Shown here piece by piece: positions 26,035 through 34,186 of a stretch of 54,953 nt of DNA. Within the stretch, counting starts at the first letter, position 1; each line of letters opens with the position of its first letter. The position numbers were made by a program, and so were the translations under genes. The notes under the pieces were generated by a model that saw nothing but the letters and a program-made list of their open reading frames with translations, was not told the DNA's origin and ran no database searches. Source of the DNA: an uncultured Alphaproteobacteria bacterium (GTDB taxonomy: Bacteria > Pseudomonadota > Alphaproteobacteria > HIMB59). Location of the stretch: NCBI GenBank assembly GCA_902529795.1, contig CABZXY010000003.1:1-54953 (forward strand), in the 5' to 3' direction.

Positions 26035-26857
26035 TGGTTTCAATTTTGCCTATTTGGATGAAGCCACTAAAAGGATGATCCGAAGAACCATATTAAAAGC
26101 TATTTGCATACCCGGTTATCAATGTCCATTTGGAGGTAGGGAGATGCCCCTCGCTTATGGTTGGGGGACTGGAGGTATTCAAGTGACGGCTTCAATCATT
26201 GGCATTAATGACACGCTCAAAGTCATTGATCAGGGAGCGGATGATACTACCAATGCCATATCCATTAAAAATTTTTTCAAAAAAGTATGTAAAATTGAAA
26301 CAACTGAAGATACTGAAAAGGCTACCATCATCCAAACGAGACATAGGATCCCAGAAAAAAAATTATCAGAAAATCAAATTCTTGTTTATCAAGTCCCTCA
26401 ACCAGAACCTTTACGTCGCTTAGAGCCAAAAGAACAAGAAACCCGCAAACTTCATGCATATGAAGAGTATGCCTTGATGCATGTGAAGCTTTATGAAGAA
26501 ATATCTCACTTTGGATCTGTGATAAAAACATATGCCTATCCGGTTAGAACAAATAAAAGATATATCACTGACCCCAGCCCGACACCTAAATTCGATAACC
26601 CAAAGATGGACTTTATGGAAGCGCTCCAATTGTTTGGCGCAGGCAGAGAAAGAAGAATTTATGCGATCCCTCCCTATACAAGTGTTCAAAGTTTAGATTT
26701 CGAAGATCACCCTTTTCAAATTCAAACTTGGGACGAGCGCTGTGATATTTGTGGCTCCAACAACAGTTATCTGGATGAAATTATAATAAACGATAAGGGA
26801 GAGAAAAAATTTATTTGCTCTGATACGAATTACTGCGAGAAAAATTTAAAAACATAA
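26027..26857 (+). CDS. phnJ: C-P lyase radical SAM subunit PhnJ
   Basis: Radical S-adenosylmethionine enzyme that breaks the C-P bond, giving the 1,2-cyclic phosphate and an alkane (methane from methylphosphonate). The product of 276 residues holds the Cys cluster C239-x2-C242-x21-C264-x5-C270, the same spacing as E. coli PhnJ (241, 244, 266, 272), so the iron-sulfur cysteines and the thiyl-radical cysteine are all present. The radical glycine is G30 in PGYQ. An extra Cys (C33) replaces a Val right beside it, a small oddity. It overlaps phnI by 8 bases and abuts phnK. Methane release from methylphosphonate by this organism is therefore expected. Confidence 0.96.
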   Translation: MIDGFNFAYLDEATKRMIRRTILKAICIPGYQCPFGGREMPLAYGWGTGGIQVTASIIGINDTLKVIDQGADDTTNAISIKNFFKKVCKIETTEDTEKATIIQTRHRIPEKKLSENQILVYQVPQPEPLRRLEPKEQETRKLHAYEEYALMHVKLYEEISHFGSVIKTYAYPVRTNKRYITDPSPTPKFDNPKMDFMEALQLFGAGRERRIYAIPPYTSVQSLDFEDHPFQIQTWDERCDICGSNNSYLDEIIINDKGEKKFICSDTNYCEKNLKT

Positions 26858-27640
26858 ATGATAGTTAAAGACAAGATTTTAGAGGTAAAAAATTTAACTC
26901 ACTATTATGGTGAACAGGTGGGCTGTGAGGATATTTCTTTTGATTTATATCAAGGAGAAATACTAGGCATAGTCGGTGAGTCAGGCTCGGGTAAAAGCAC
27001 GCTGTTAAAATGTCTTTCAGGTCAAATTTCTCCATCTCAGGGAATGATAAATTTTTGTATTGATAAATCCCAACCTTTACAGGATTTATGTAAAATTTCA
27101 GAGCAGAAAAAAAGATCGCTTATGAGAAAAGAGTGGGGGATCGTTCAACAAAACCCAAGAGACGGTTTGAGGCTGAGAGTCAGCGCAGGGGGGAATATTG
27201 CAGAGAGAATTATCAACGAGGAAATTAAGAATTACTCCAAAATTCGAAATAAAGCCTTGGAATGGATGGATAAAACAGAAATGGAAAAATCTCGAATTGA
27301 TGATTTTCCCGTAAATTTTTCAGGAGGGATGCAACAAAGACTTCAGATTTCTAAAATCTTATCCTCTAATCCCAAGCTCGTATATATGGATGAACCCACA
27401 GGAGGGTTAGATGTTTCAGTTCAGGCTAAATTGCTCGATACTATTACCATAATTGTCAGAGACTTGAACGTTTCCATGATAATCGTCTCTCATGATCTTG
27501 CGGTTGTGAAGTTTTTAACCGATAAGCTATTAGTAATGAAAAGTGGCAAGGTCGTTGAAAGTGGTTTAACAGATCGAGTATTGGATGACCCCCAACACTC
27601 TTATACACAATTACTTACTTCATCAATTTTACAAGTATGA
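26858..27640 (+). CDS. phnK: C-P lyase ATP-binding protein PhnK
   Basis: ABC-type ATPase that binds the C-P lyase core (on PhnJ) rather than a membrane channel. The 260-residue protein has Walker A GESGSGKST (about 40-48), signature FSGGMQQRLQI, Walker B LVYMDEPTGGLDVSVQ and an IIVSHDLAVV switch. The ending PQHSYTQLLTSSILQV is like oligopeptide ATPases, to which PhnK is related. The ATG directly follows the phnJ stop (TAA ATG), and the end overlaps phnL by ATGA. Confidence 0.93.
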   Translation: MIVKDKILEVKNLTHYYGEQVGCEDISFDLYQGEILGIVGESGSGKSTLLKCLSGQISPSQGMINFCIDKSQPLQDLCKISEQKKRSLMRKEWGIVQQNPRDGLRLRVSAGGNIAERIINEEIKNYSKIRNKALEWMDKTEMEKSRIDDFPVNFSGGMQQRLQISKILSSNPKLVYMDEPTGGLDVSVQAKLLDTITIIVRDLNVSMIIVSHDLAVVKFLTDKLLVMKSGKVVESGLTDRVLDDPQHSYTQLLTSSILQV

Positions 27641-28332
27641 ACCCCTCCATCAAAACAACAAACCTGCAAAAAACTTTTACGCTTCACAATCAAAACTCAA
27701 CAGAATTGAAAGTGTTGAAAAATATTAATTTTTCAATATCACCTGGTGAATGTGTAGCGCTCACGGGCAAATCAGGAACAGGAAAATCTACTTTTTTAAG
27801 GATGCTCTACGGTAATTACCTTCCAACTGCTGGATCAATTGAGATTTTATATAACGACACTTACTTCGATTTAATGAATTGTTTAGAACATCAAGTTATC
27901 TATTTAAGAAAGCATGCTATTGGATATGTCAGTCAATTTTTAGTTGTCATTCCGAGAGTATCAACATTTGATATCGTTTCAAATACGCTTAAACAACAAA
28001 ATACATTGGAAGATAACTCCAACGAAAAAATTTCTCACCTACTGGAAACACTTAATATCAAAAAAAATATGTGGCATCTTCCTCCCATGACATTTTCGGG
28101 AGGTGAGCAACAAAGAGTAAACATTGCCAAAACATTTATAGGTAATTATCCCATACTTTTTTTAGATGAGCCCACATCGGCCTTGGACAAAGAAAATACA
28201 GAAATTGTCTTAGAATTAATTAAATCTAAGCTTAATAAAAATGTAGCAATAATCACTATCATACATGATGCAACCATTAGAAATCAAATTTGTACAAGGG
28301 AATTTAATTTAGAAAATTTTACAGAAGTATGA
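27637..28332 (+). CDS. phnL: C-P lyase ATP-binding protein PhnL
   Basis: Second ABC-type ATPase of the C-P lyase system, 231 residues; it forms a hetero-assembly with PhnK on the core complex. Motifs: Walker A GKSGTGKST, a distinctive IGYVSQFLVVIPRVSTFDIV after the Q-loop (typical of PhnL), signature FSGGEQQRVNIAKTFIG and Walker B PILFLDEPTSALD. It overlaps both neighbours by ATGA, so it is translated with phnK and phnM. Confidence 0.93.
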   Translation: MNPSIKTTNLQKTFTLHNQNSTELKVLKNINFSISPGECVALTGKSGTGKSTFLRMLYGNYLPTAGSIEILYNDTYFDLMNCLEHQVIYLRKHAIGYVSQFLVVIPRVSTFDIVSNTLKQQNTLEDNSNEKISHLLETLNIKKNMWHLPPMTFSGGEQQRVNIAKTFIGNYPILFLDEPTSALDKENTEIVLELIKSKLNKNVAIITIIHDATIRNQICTREFNLENFTEV

Positions 28333-29465
28333 TCATCACGAACGCAAATATTGTAACACCAGAAAACAATTTTATTGGCTCGTTGGAGTTCGAATCCGAT
28401 TTCATGAGTATATCGGACAGCAACCACCATGGATTGGGAGCATTGGATTTCGAAGGGGACTATCTTTTGCCTGGTTTTATTGAATTACACACTGATAATC
28501 TTGAAAAACACTTTGTTCCAAGACCCAAAACTTTCTGGCCAAACAAACTCTCTGCAGCCTTAGATAATGATCGAGACATTATCGGCTCGGGTATCACAAC
28601 TGTGTATGATGCAATCTCCATAGGAAGTTATACCCGTGCTAAGAACGAAATTGTGCATGATGTGATTAATGCAGTTGATGAGGGCATCAAAAAAAATATT
28701 TTTAAAGCAGATCATTTCATCCATTTGCGATGCGAGCTATCAGACCCTGATTTATTAGAAAATATTGAAAAATATAGTGATAACCAAAATGTTTGTTTTG
28801 CCTCTTTGATGGACCACACGCCAGGTCAAAGACAGTGGCAAAATAAAGAAAAAATGATCGAGTTCTATAAGAAAGATAATGTTGTTATTTCTAGTGGAAA
28901 TATTGGAATTGACGAGGATTTGATCCGTTCCAATGATATAGCCATGAAAGCAGAAAGAGAAAATAGACCTAAGGTTGTGGATATTTGGAAATCTCGAAAA
29001 ATTTTAATGGCAAGCCACGATGACACAACGGAAGACCATGTCATCGAAGCTAATGACTACGGTATCAAAATTGCAGAATTTCCTACAACTATGACTGCCG
29101 TTAAAAAAGCGAAAGATTTAAAAATGACTAACATTCTTGGTGCACCAAATTTTATTCGCAACATGTCTCATTCTGGAAATGTTTCAGTGAATGAAATTTT
29201 CCAAGAAGACCCATCTTTTGTGGATGCCTTATCATCCGATTATGTGCCATCTAGTTTACTTCAAGCTGTTTTTAAGCTTTTCAATCAAGGGCATAGCATT
29301 AGTAAAGCTGTTAGTTATGTCACTAAAAATCCTGCTTTGATTTTATCTTTGGAGCACCTAGGTGAAATTAATGAGAAAAAAAAATCTGATTTTTTAAGAG
29401 TTGCTCTTATTAATAATACCCCATTGATTAAAGAGGTTTATAAATCAGGAAAAAGAGTCGCCTAA
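28329..29465 (+). CDS. phnM: Triphosphoribosyl phosphonate diphosphohydrolase PhnM
   Basis: Metal-dependent amidohydrolase-fold enzyme that removes pyrophosphate from the triphosphoribosyl phosphonate to give the PhnJ substrate. The 378-residue protein shows PGFIELHTDNLEKHFVPRP (metal-binding HxD with the PhnM-specific extension), FASLMDHTPGQRQW, MASHDDTTEDHV and GAPNFIRNMSHSGNVS. Domain length is normal. It is the last gene of the unit; phnN and phnP, which usually follow the next steps, are not in the window. A 89-base gap separates it from phnC. Confidence 0.94.
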   Translation: MIITNANIVTPENNFIGSLEFESDFMSISDSNHHGLGALDFEGDYLLPGFIELHTDNLEKHFVPRPKTFWPNKLSAALDNDRDIIGSGITTVYDAISIGSYTRAKNEIVHDVINAVDEGIKKNIFKADHFIHLRCELSDPDLLENIEKYSDNQNVCFASLMDHTPGQRQWQNKEKMIEFYKKDNVVISSGNIGIDEDLIRSNDIAMKAERENRPKVVDIWKSRKILMASHDDTTEDHVIEANDYGIKIAEFPTTMTAVKKAKDLKMTNILGAPNFIRNMSHSGNVSVNEIFQEDPSFVDALSSDYVPSSLLQAVFKLFNQGHSISKAVSYVTKNPALILSLEHLGEINEKKKSDFLRVALINNTPLIKEVYKSGKRVA

Positions 29466-29554
29466 GTTCGTAACACAAACTTAACTTTTTTTTAATCAAA
29501 AATATTTATTTGAAATATACGTTCTTGTCATAGACCTAATTGAAGCGGCTCAAA

Positions 29555-30358
29555 ATGATTGAAATAAAAAATTTAAACAAATACTTTGGCTCAAATCATG
29601 CGGTTAAAAATGTAAATATTACCATTCAAGAATCAGAGATGATTGGCATCATTGGCCGGTCCGGTGCAGGAAAATCCACTCTTCTTCGAATTATGAACCG
29701 CCTAACTGAGGAGAGTTCTGGTGAGATTATCGTTGATGGTCAAGATATAACTAAACTTAACAAAAAAGATAAAAGAGCATGGCAAAAAAGCTGCGCGATG
29801 ATATTTCAACAATTTAACCTTGTTCCAAGACTAGATGTCCTGACAAATGTTGTTTTGGGAAGACTGAATGTTCAACCAACCTTTAAAGGAGCCCTCAAGT
29901 TATTCACTAAAGAAGAAAGAGTAGACGCTCTTCTCGCTCTTGATGAACTCGGCATGTCTCAAACAGCTCTTCAAAGAGCTGAAACGCTATCAGGCGGACA
30001 ACAACAACGAGTAGCAATTTGTAGAGCGATGATGCAAGACCCAAAAATGATTCTGGCAGATGAACCTATCGCTTCCCTCGATCCTTTAAATGCTCGTCTG
30101 GTAATGGAGTCTCTTAGAAAAATTCACGAAGAGAAAAAAATGACTGTAATAGCAAACCTTCATACTCTCGATACGGCCAAACACTATTGTGACAGAATTA
30201 TAGGGATGAGCTTAGGAGAAGTAGTTTTTGACGATGTGCCCTCCAAGCTGACAGATCAACTTGCTAAAGAGATCTATGGTGCTGAGGCTGATGAAGCCTT
30301 TGAGGCCTCACTTACATCAACAAGTTTGGGGACTACCCAAAAGGCAGAAGCAAGTTAA
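29555..30358 (+). CDS. phnC: Phosphonate ABC transporter ATP-binding protein PhnC
   Basis: Cytoplasmic ATPase of the phosphonate importer. From the ATG at 29555 the product has 267 residues and starts MIEIKNLNKYFGS; a TTG five codons upstream is possible but adds nothing conserved. It holds Walker A GRSGAGKST, MIFQQFNLVPRLDVLTNV, signature LSGGQQQRVAICRAMMQ and Walker B MILADEPIASLDP. The VNIT-type opening and the long insertion with NVVLGRLN are PhnC hallmarks. It heads phnCDE1E2; a possible promoter lies in the AT-rich gap after phnM. Confidence 0.92.
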   Translation: MIEIKNLNKYFGSNHAVKNVNITIQESEMIGIIGRSGAGKSTLLRIMNRLTEESSGEIIVDGQDITKLNKKDKRAWQKSCAMIFQQFNLVPRLDVLTNVVLGRLNVQPTFKGALKLFTKEERVDALLALDELGMSQTALQRAETLSGGQQQRVAICRAMMQDPKMILADEPIASLDPLNARLVMESLRKIHEEKKMTVIANLHTLDTAKHYCDRIIGMSLGEVVFDDVPSKLTDQLAKEIYGAEADEAFEASLTSTSLGTTQKAEAS

Positions 30359-30405
30359 TGCATTTGTCTCAAAGCCTTAGGGCAAACTTTATTAAGGAGA
30401 ATAAC

Positions 30406-31359
30406 ATGACACTTATAAGAACCGTGATCACAATGTTTGCTATCTTTGTGGGTAGTAACGCATTTGCTGGTGGTCACTACGATGGTCCAAAAATGGACTT
30501 AAACGCAATGACTGGGAAGACGTCATTTAACCTTGGTCACCTAGGTGATGAAGCGGCACAAGACATTATTGCAAGAAACCAATGCTTAGACTACTACGTC
30601 GAATCTGCATTTGGTGTCCCAGCAAAAACTTTTACCTTTAAAGACTATGCCGGAACTATGCAGTCTATGCTTGGGGGTAACCTTGACTGGACATGGTTTG
30701 GTGCATCAGGATACGCTGGTATGTATCTGGAAGACCCAACAGCTGTCGTTCCAATTATGACTAGAATGCAACCTACGGGTGATCTTGGTTACTACTCTGT
30801 AATGGTAGCAAGAGCTGACTCTGGTATCACATCTATCGAAGATCTAAAAGGAAAACACTTAGGTTTCGCAGATCCTAACTCTACTTCCGGTTACTTAATT
30901 CCTTCAATCGAACTACCTGAGCAAGGTATTGATATGGACTCTTATTTCTCAGAGACCTCTTTTAATGGTGGACACGAGAACAATGTTCTAGCAGTGTTAA
31001 ACGGTGACGTTGACGCTGGTGTAACATGGGTATCTGGTGTTGGTGAATGGGAAGAGGGTTACTCATCAGGTAACTTAAGAAGAATGGTTGAGAAAGGTAT
31101 CTTAAATATGGATGATATCGTTCAAATTTGGTCTTCAAAACTTATCCCTAACGGTCCGCTAGTAATGCCAACTAATCTTCCAGTAAGAGCTCACCAGGTT
31201 TTTGTTGGAATGATGCAGTGGATGCATGAAAACGATCCTGAGTGTTCAGAAAACGTTGCAAACGGCGTCGTAAGAGCATGGGTTCCTGTTGACCACTCTT
31301 TCTACGAGACAATTGTGGCTGCAAGAAAAGCAAAAATTGAGGCTCAAAAAAGTAATTAA
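30406..31359 (+). CDS. phnD: Phosphonate ABC transporter substrate-binding protein PhnD
   Basis: Periplasmic phosphonate-binding protein, 317 residues. The start at 30406 is supported by a ribosome site AAGGAG and by a signal peptide (about 1-21, ending AFA-GG); a longer reading frame begins at 30358 but would put 16 residues before it. The mature domain has WTWFGASGYAGMYLE, LKGKHLGFADPNSTSGYLIPS and a conserved VWSSKLIPNGPL-like segment (IWSSKLIPNGPLVMP), as in the PhnD/PtxB family that binds 2-aminoethylphosphonate or methylphosphonate. It is followed by a real terminator hairpin before phnE. Confidence 0.92.
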   Translation: MTLIRTVITMFAIFVGSNAFAGGHYDGPKMDLNAMTGKTSFNLGHLGDEAAQDIIARNQCLDYYVESAFGVPAKTFTFKDYAGTMQSMLGGNLDWTWFGASGYAGMYLEDPTAVVPIMTRMQPTGDLGYYSVMVARADSGITSIEDLKGKHLGFADPNSTSGYLIPSIELPEQGIDMDSYFSETSFNGGHENNVLAVLNGDVDAGVTWVSGVGEWEEGYSSGNLRRMVEKGILNMDDIVQIWSSKLIPNGPLVMPTNLPVRAHQVFVGMMQWMHENDPECSENVANGVVRAWVPVDHSFYETIVAARKAKIEAQKSN

Positions 31360-31370
31360 ATAATAATTTA

Positions 31371-31407
31371 AATAAGGTGGGATATTTACATCTCACCTTA
31401 TTTTTTT
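31371..31407 (+). terminator. Intrinsic terminator between phnD and phnE1
   Basis: AATAAGGTGGGA (31371-31382) pairs with TCTCACCTTATT (31391-31402), a 12-bp stem with one G-T pair and an 8-base loop, and leads into seven Ts (31401-31407). It is the best intrinsic terminator in the window. As phnE1 starts just 4 bases later, it probably acts as an attenuator that lowers permease expression relative to PhnD. Confidence 0.85.
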
Positions 31408-31410
31408 GAT

Positions 31411-32316
31411 ATGAACTCAACTAAATCTATACCCGATCATATTCAAAAAATAGACAATGATCTGTTAAAGCTGGAGAGAGCAAAAAGAAACTACTCTTTT
31501 CTCTCTATTGGGATAGTGATTTTAGTTTGTTATTTGGGTATCAGCGTTTCGGAAAATAGTAACGCTGGGAGTTTCGCAAGGGGTATCAGCAGTTTTTTTG
31601 ACTACCCAGTTGATATTATATCTGAAGCGTATCAATCTGGATTTAGTTTCTACGGATTAATCATCAAATACATTCCTGTTTTAATTGAAACCATCAATAT
31701 GGCTGTATTTTCTACTACTGTTGGTTTTATTGGTGGTTTAATTTTTAGTATATTTTCTGCAAGAAATTTAATTAAAAACCCGACTGTTATTTTTTGGGTC
31801 CGCAGACTCATGGACGTTTGTAGAGCGTTTCCTGAGCTTGTGATCGCTTTATTATTTTTATATTTGATGGGAAAATCAGCTCTGCCAGCCGTTATTGCAA
31901 TCTCCATCCATACCGCTGGCGCGCTGGGCAAGCTCTTTTCTGAGGCTGTGGAAAATTGTGATATGAAACAAATAGAAGGACTAGAGTCTGTTGGAGCAAA
32001 ATGGATTATGCGAGTAAGATTTGGCATCATCCCTCAAGTATTTCCCATCCTTTTATCATACACTCTCCTTCGTTTAGAGATCAATGTTCGTGCTTCAACT
32101 ATCCTTGGATTTGTGGGGGCAGGAGGAATTGGTGAAATTTTATCGAAAAATATTCAATGGAAATATGGTGCAGATATTTGTGCTGTAATTCTCATACTAG
32201 TACTTACCATCACAGCAATTGATTATCTCTCTAGGTATTTTCGAGGGATCTTGATTGGCGACGGAAAAAAAGGTTTGGGTTTCGGTGCAAAAATTTTACC
32301 AGGAAAGAATGAATAA
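31411..32316 (+). CDS. phnE: Phosphonate ABC transporter permease PhnE1
   Basis: Inner-membrane permease of the phosphonate importer, 301 residues with about six membrane segments. The first helix (about 29-47) follows a charged N terminus. The ATPase-contact loop is seen in EAVENCDMKQIEGLESVGAKW followed by RFGIIPQVFP, and GFVGAGGIGEIL marks the last helices; both are PhnE signatures. It begins 4 bases after the attenuating terminator and ends in a TAATG overlap with the second permease, so the two are made together as a heterodimer. Confidence 0.92.
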   Translation: MNSTKSIPDHIQKIDNDLLKLERAKRNYSFLSIGIVILVCYLGISVSENSNAGSFARGISSFFDYPVDIISEAYQSGFSFYGLIIKYIPVLIETINMAVFSTTVGFIGGLIFSIFSARNLIKNPTVIFWVRRLMDVCRAFPELVIALLFLYLMGKSALPAVIAISIHTAGALGKLFSEAVENCDMKQIEGLESVGAKWIMRVRFGIIPQVFPILLSYTLLRLEINVRASTILGFVGAGGIGEILSKNIQWKYGADICAVILILVLTITAIDYLSRYFRGILIGDGKKGLGFGAKILPGKNE

Positions 32317-33716
32317 TGAGTGATGTATCAATTCCTTTAAGAGATAGAATTTATCAAGATAACATTCACGTCTTTGAAACCGCTTCCAAAAAAGCAAAAC
32401 AAACCGGTATTATCTTTACTGTAGTCGTCCTTTACTTTCTTTTTGCCTTTTTTTCATTGGGCGTCGACAAGATTGCAGAGAAATGGAATCCTGAACGAGC
32501 GAGCTTCCTTGCTTTGGATATTTATGCGCATAAAGATCACTTTAAAATGCCTTGGAAAAAAACTGAAAATAAACTCCAAATAACTTTAGAGGGCAATCTT
32601 CGCCAAGAGTATAAAGTTACCCCAGAGTGGGCTGAGAAATCAGATGACAATAAATGGACAGTAACTTTTAAAAATGGTGGCAAAGTTGATGCCTACTATT
32701 TTCCTGATAACCCTTTAGCAGGTTACGCTGTTATGTACGATTTCCCTGGAGTGGAAGAAATATTCACTTTTAGAATTAATGAGGATAAAAGACCTTATGT
32801 GGAAGGATATGAGGACCGAGTTGAAGAATTACCAGGATTTATTCGACAAACCAAAAATAAGCTTGAGGTAAGACCCTCTCTTTTTTCAAGAATTCAATTT
32901 ACAAAATCAAAAATTGAAATTCATCGTTTTAGTAGAGGATGGAAATATTTTTGGTTTGATAACAATGGCCCACTCGACGGATACTCACTATTTGGGGCTC
33001 TGAGTAAAATCTTTAGTGGAGATAGAATTGTTGAAGAGATGTCTAACGCTAAGTTGATTTGGGTAGAGTTCACAGAAAATGAATTATGGCAACATGGTAA
33101 GGCCTGGTACGCACTGCTTGAGACGATTATCATGGCCTTCATGGGAACACTGATTGCTATGTTAGTGGGTTTTCCCCTCGCTTTTTTAGCAGCTTATAAT
33201 ATTACCCCTTTGGCAGGTGTAAGGTTTGCGGTAAGAAGACTTTTTGATTTTTTAAGAGGAATAGACTTTTTGGTTTGGAGTTTAATTTTCTTGAGAGCAT
33301 TTGGCCCAGGGCCCTTTACTGGTATCTTTGCCATCGCCTTTACAGATACGGGCACTCTTGGAAAATTAATGTCTGAGGCTATTGAGAATACAGAAAAAAA
33401 TCAAAAAGAAGGTGTTGAGTCAACTGGTGCTAATAAGACCCTTCAAAATAGATTTGGTATTATTCCACAGATTCTTCCCGTTTTCATATCTCAATCTCTT
33501 TACTATTTGGAATCAAATACTAGAGGGGCGGTTATCATTGGTGCGATGGGTGCTGGTGGTATTGGCTTACAATTTTTAGGGGCCTTACAAACAGGTACTG
33601 ATTTTGAAAATGTAGCTTATTACACCGTCCTTGTTGTTAGCGTTGTAATTGCCATGGATATGTTTTCAGCTTGGCTTAGAAAAAAACTCATCGTTCCTTT
33701 CGGACAATTTGGATAA
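32316..33716 (+). CDS. phnE: Phosphonate ABC transporter permease PhnE2 with large periplasmic insert
   Basis: Second permease, 466 residues, much longer than the usual 260-300. A first helix (about 31-49) is followed by a polar domain of roughly 215 residues (50-264) before the normal permease core starts near ALLETIIMAFMGTLIAML. That segment is beta-rich by eye, with repeated patterns like NKLQITLEGN, KWTVTFKNGG and FRINEDKRP, and would lie in the periplasm. The core holds the EAA loop (IENTEKNQKEGVESTGANK) and GAMGAGGIGLQFLG. Extended PhnE proteins are known in alphaproteobacteria. The insert may contact PhnD. The gene starts in the phnE1 stop. Confidence 0.9.
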   Translation: MSDVSIPLRDRIYQDNIHVFETASKKAKQTGIIFTVVVLYFLFAFFSLGVDKIAEKWNPERASFLALDIYAHKDHFKMPWKKTENKLQITLEGNLRQEYKVTPEWAEKSDDNKWTVTFKNGGKVDAYYFPDNPLAGYAVMYDFPGVEEIFTFRINEDKRPYVEGYEDRVEELPGFIRQTKNKLEVRPSLFSRIQFTKSKIEIHRFSRGWKYFWFDNNGPLDGYSLFGALSKIFSGDRIVEEMSNAKLIWVEFTENELWQHGKAWYALLETIIMAFMGTLIAMLVGFPLAFLAAYNITPLAGVRFAVRRLFDFLRGIDFLVWSLIFLRAFGPGPFTGIFAIAFTDTGTLGKLMSEAIENTEKNQKEGVESTGANKTLQNRFGIIPQILPVFISQSLYYLESNTRGAVIIGAMGAGGIGLQFLGALQTGTDFENVAYYTVLVVSVVIAMDMFSAWLRKKLIVPFGQFG

Positions 33717-33762
33717 ACACATGTTTAATAATTTTTTAATAATTAAAAATTATAATATATTT

Positions 33763-34179
33763 ATGAAAAAATTAGTTTTGTTATTCCTTTTATTTTCTTT
33801 TAACTCTTTTGCAAACGATCATGGTGAAAAAACAGATGAAGGTTTGATTATTCTAGATGAAAAAACTGCAGAAAATCAAATGGCAGGTTCTGCTGAGGAT
33901 ACCGACGCTGTCTTTGAAAAAAACTTGGCAAATTGTACTGACCTAAAAGTCGCCATGCTAAGAGGCAAACTACTTTTAGATATGAATAAAGCCTGCACCC
34001 AGGCTAAAGATGTTGCTTTGGAAAAGTTGGAAGAAGGTATTAAGCTTTGCTCAGAGGGTAATAGCTTTATGGCTCAAATGACGTTACAAGAAGGTATCGA
34101 CGCAGCTGTTAAGGGAAATATATCCGGAAGAGATCTAACTGGGAAAGATTGTTCCGAGTTTGATATTACAATTAATTAA
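33763..34179 (+). CDS. Secreted hypothetical protein downstream of phnE2
   Basis: Not recognised. From the ATG at 33763 the 138-residue product has a clean signal peptide (about 1-18, ending SFA-ND); longer readings only add bases inside phnE2. The mature protein is small, acidic and helical by composition, with four cysteines spaced as two pairs (in LANCTDLK, NKACTQAK, IKLCSEGN and GKDCSEFD), likely giving two disulfides in the periplasm. It lies 46 bases after phnE2 on the same strand and may end the phosphonate transcript, though a functional link is unproven. Confidence 0.7.
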   Translation: MKKLVLLFLLFSFNSFANDHGEKTDEGLIILDEKTAENQMAGSAEDTDAVFEKNLANCTDLKVAMLRGKLLLDMNKACTQAKDVALEKLEEGIKLCSEGNSFMAQMTLQEGIDAAVKGNISGRDLTGKDCSEFDITIN

Positions 34180-34186
34180 GAATTTT

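Noticed and set aside
28388-28397. GTTCGAATCC, like a tRNA T-arm
   Set aside because: It lies inside phnM coding sequence and no acceptor stem, anticodon arm or 3' CCA-type end can be built around it. No tRNA was seen in the window.
29480-29497. Pho box upstream of phnC (CTTAACT-TTTT-TTTAATC)
   Set aside because: The 11-bp period is there, but it matches the PhoB consensus poorly and no -10 box lies at the right distance.
31650-32030. A 126-codon open frame on the minus strand
   Set aside because: Lies opposite phnE1, whose permease motifs are intact.
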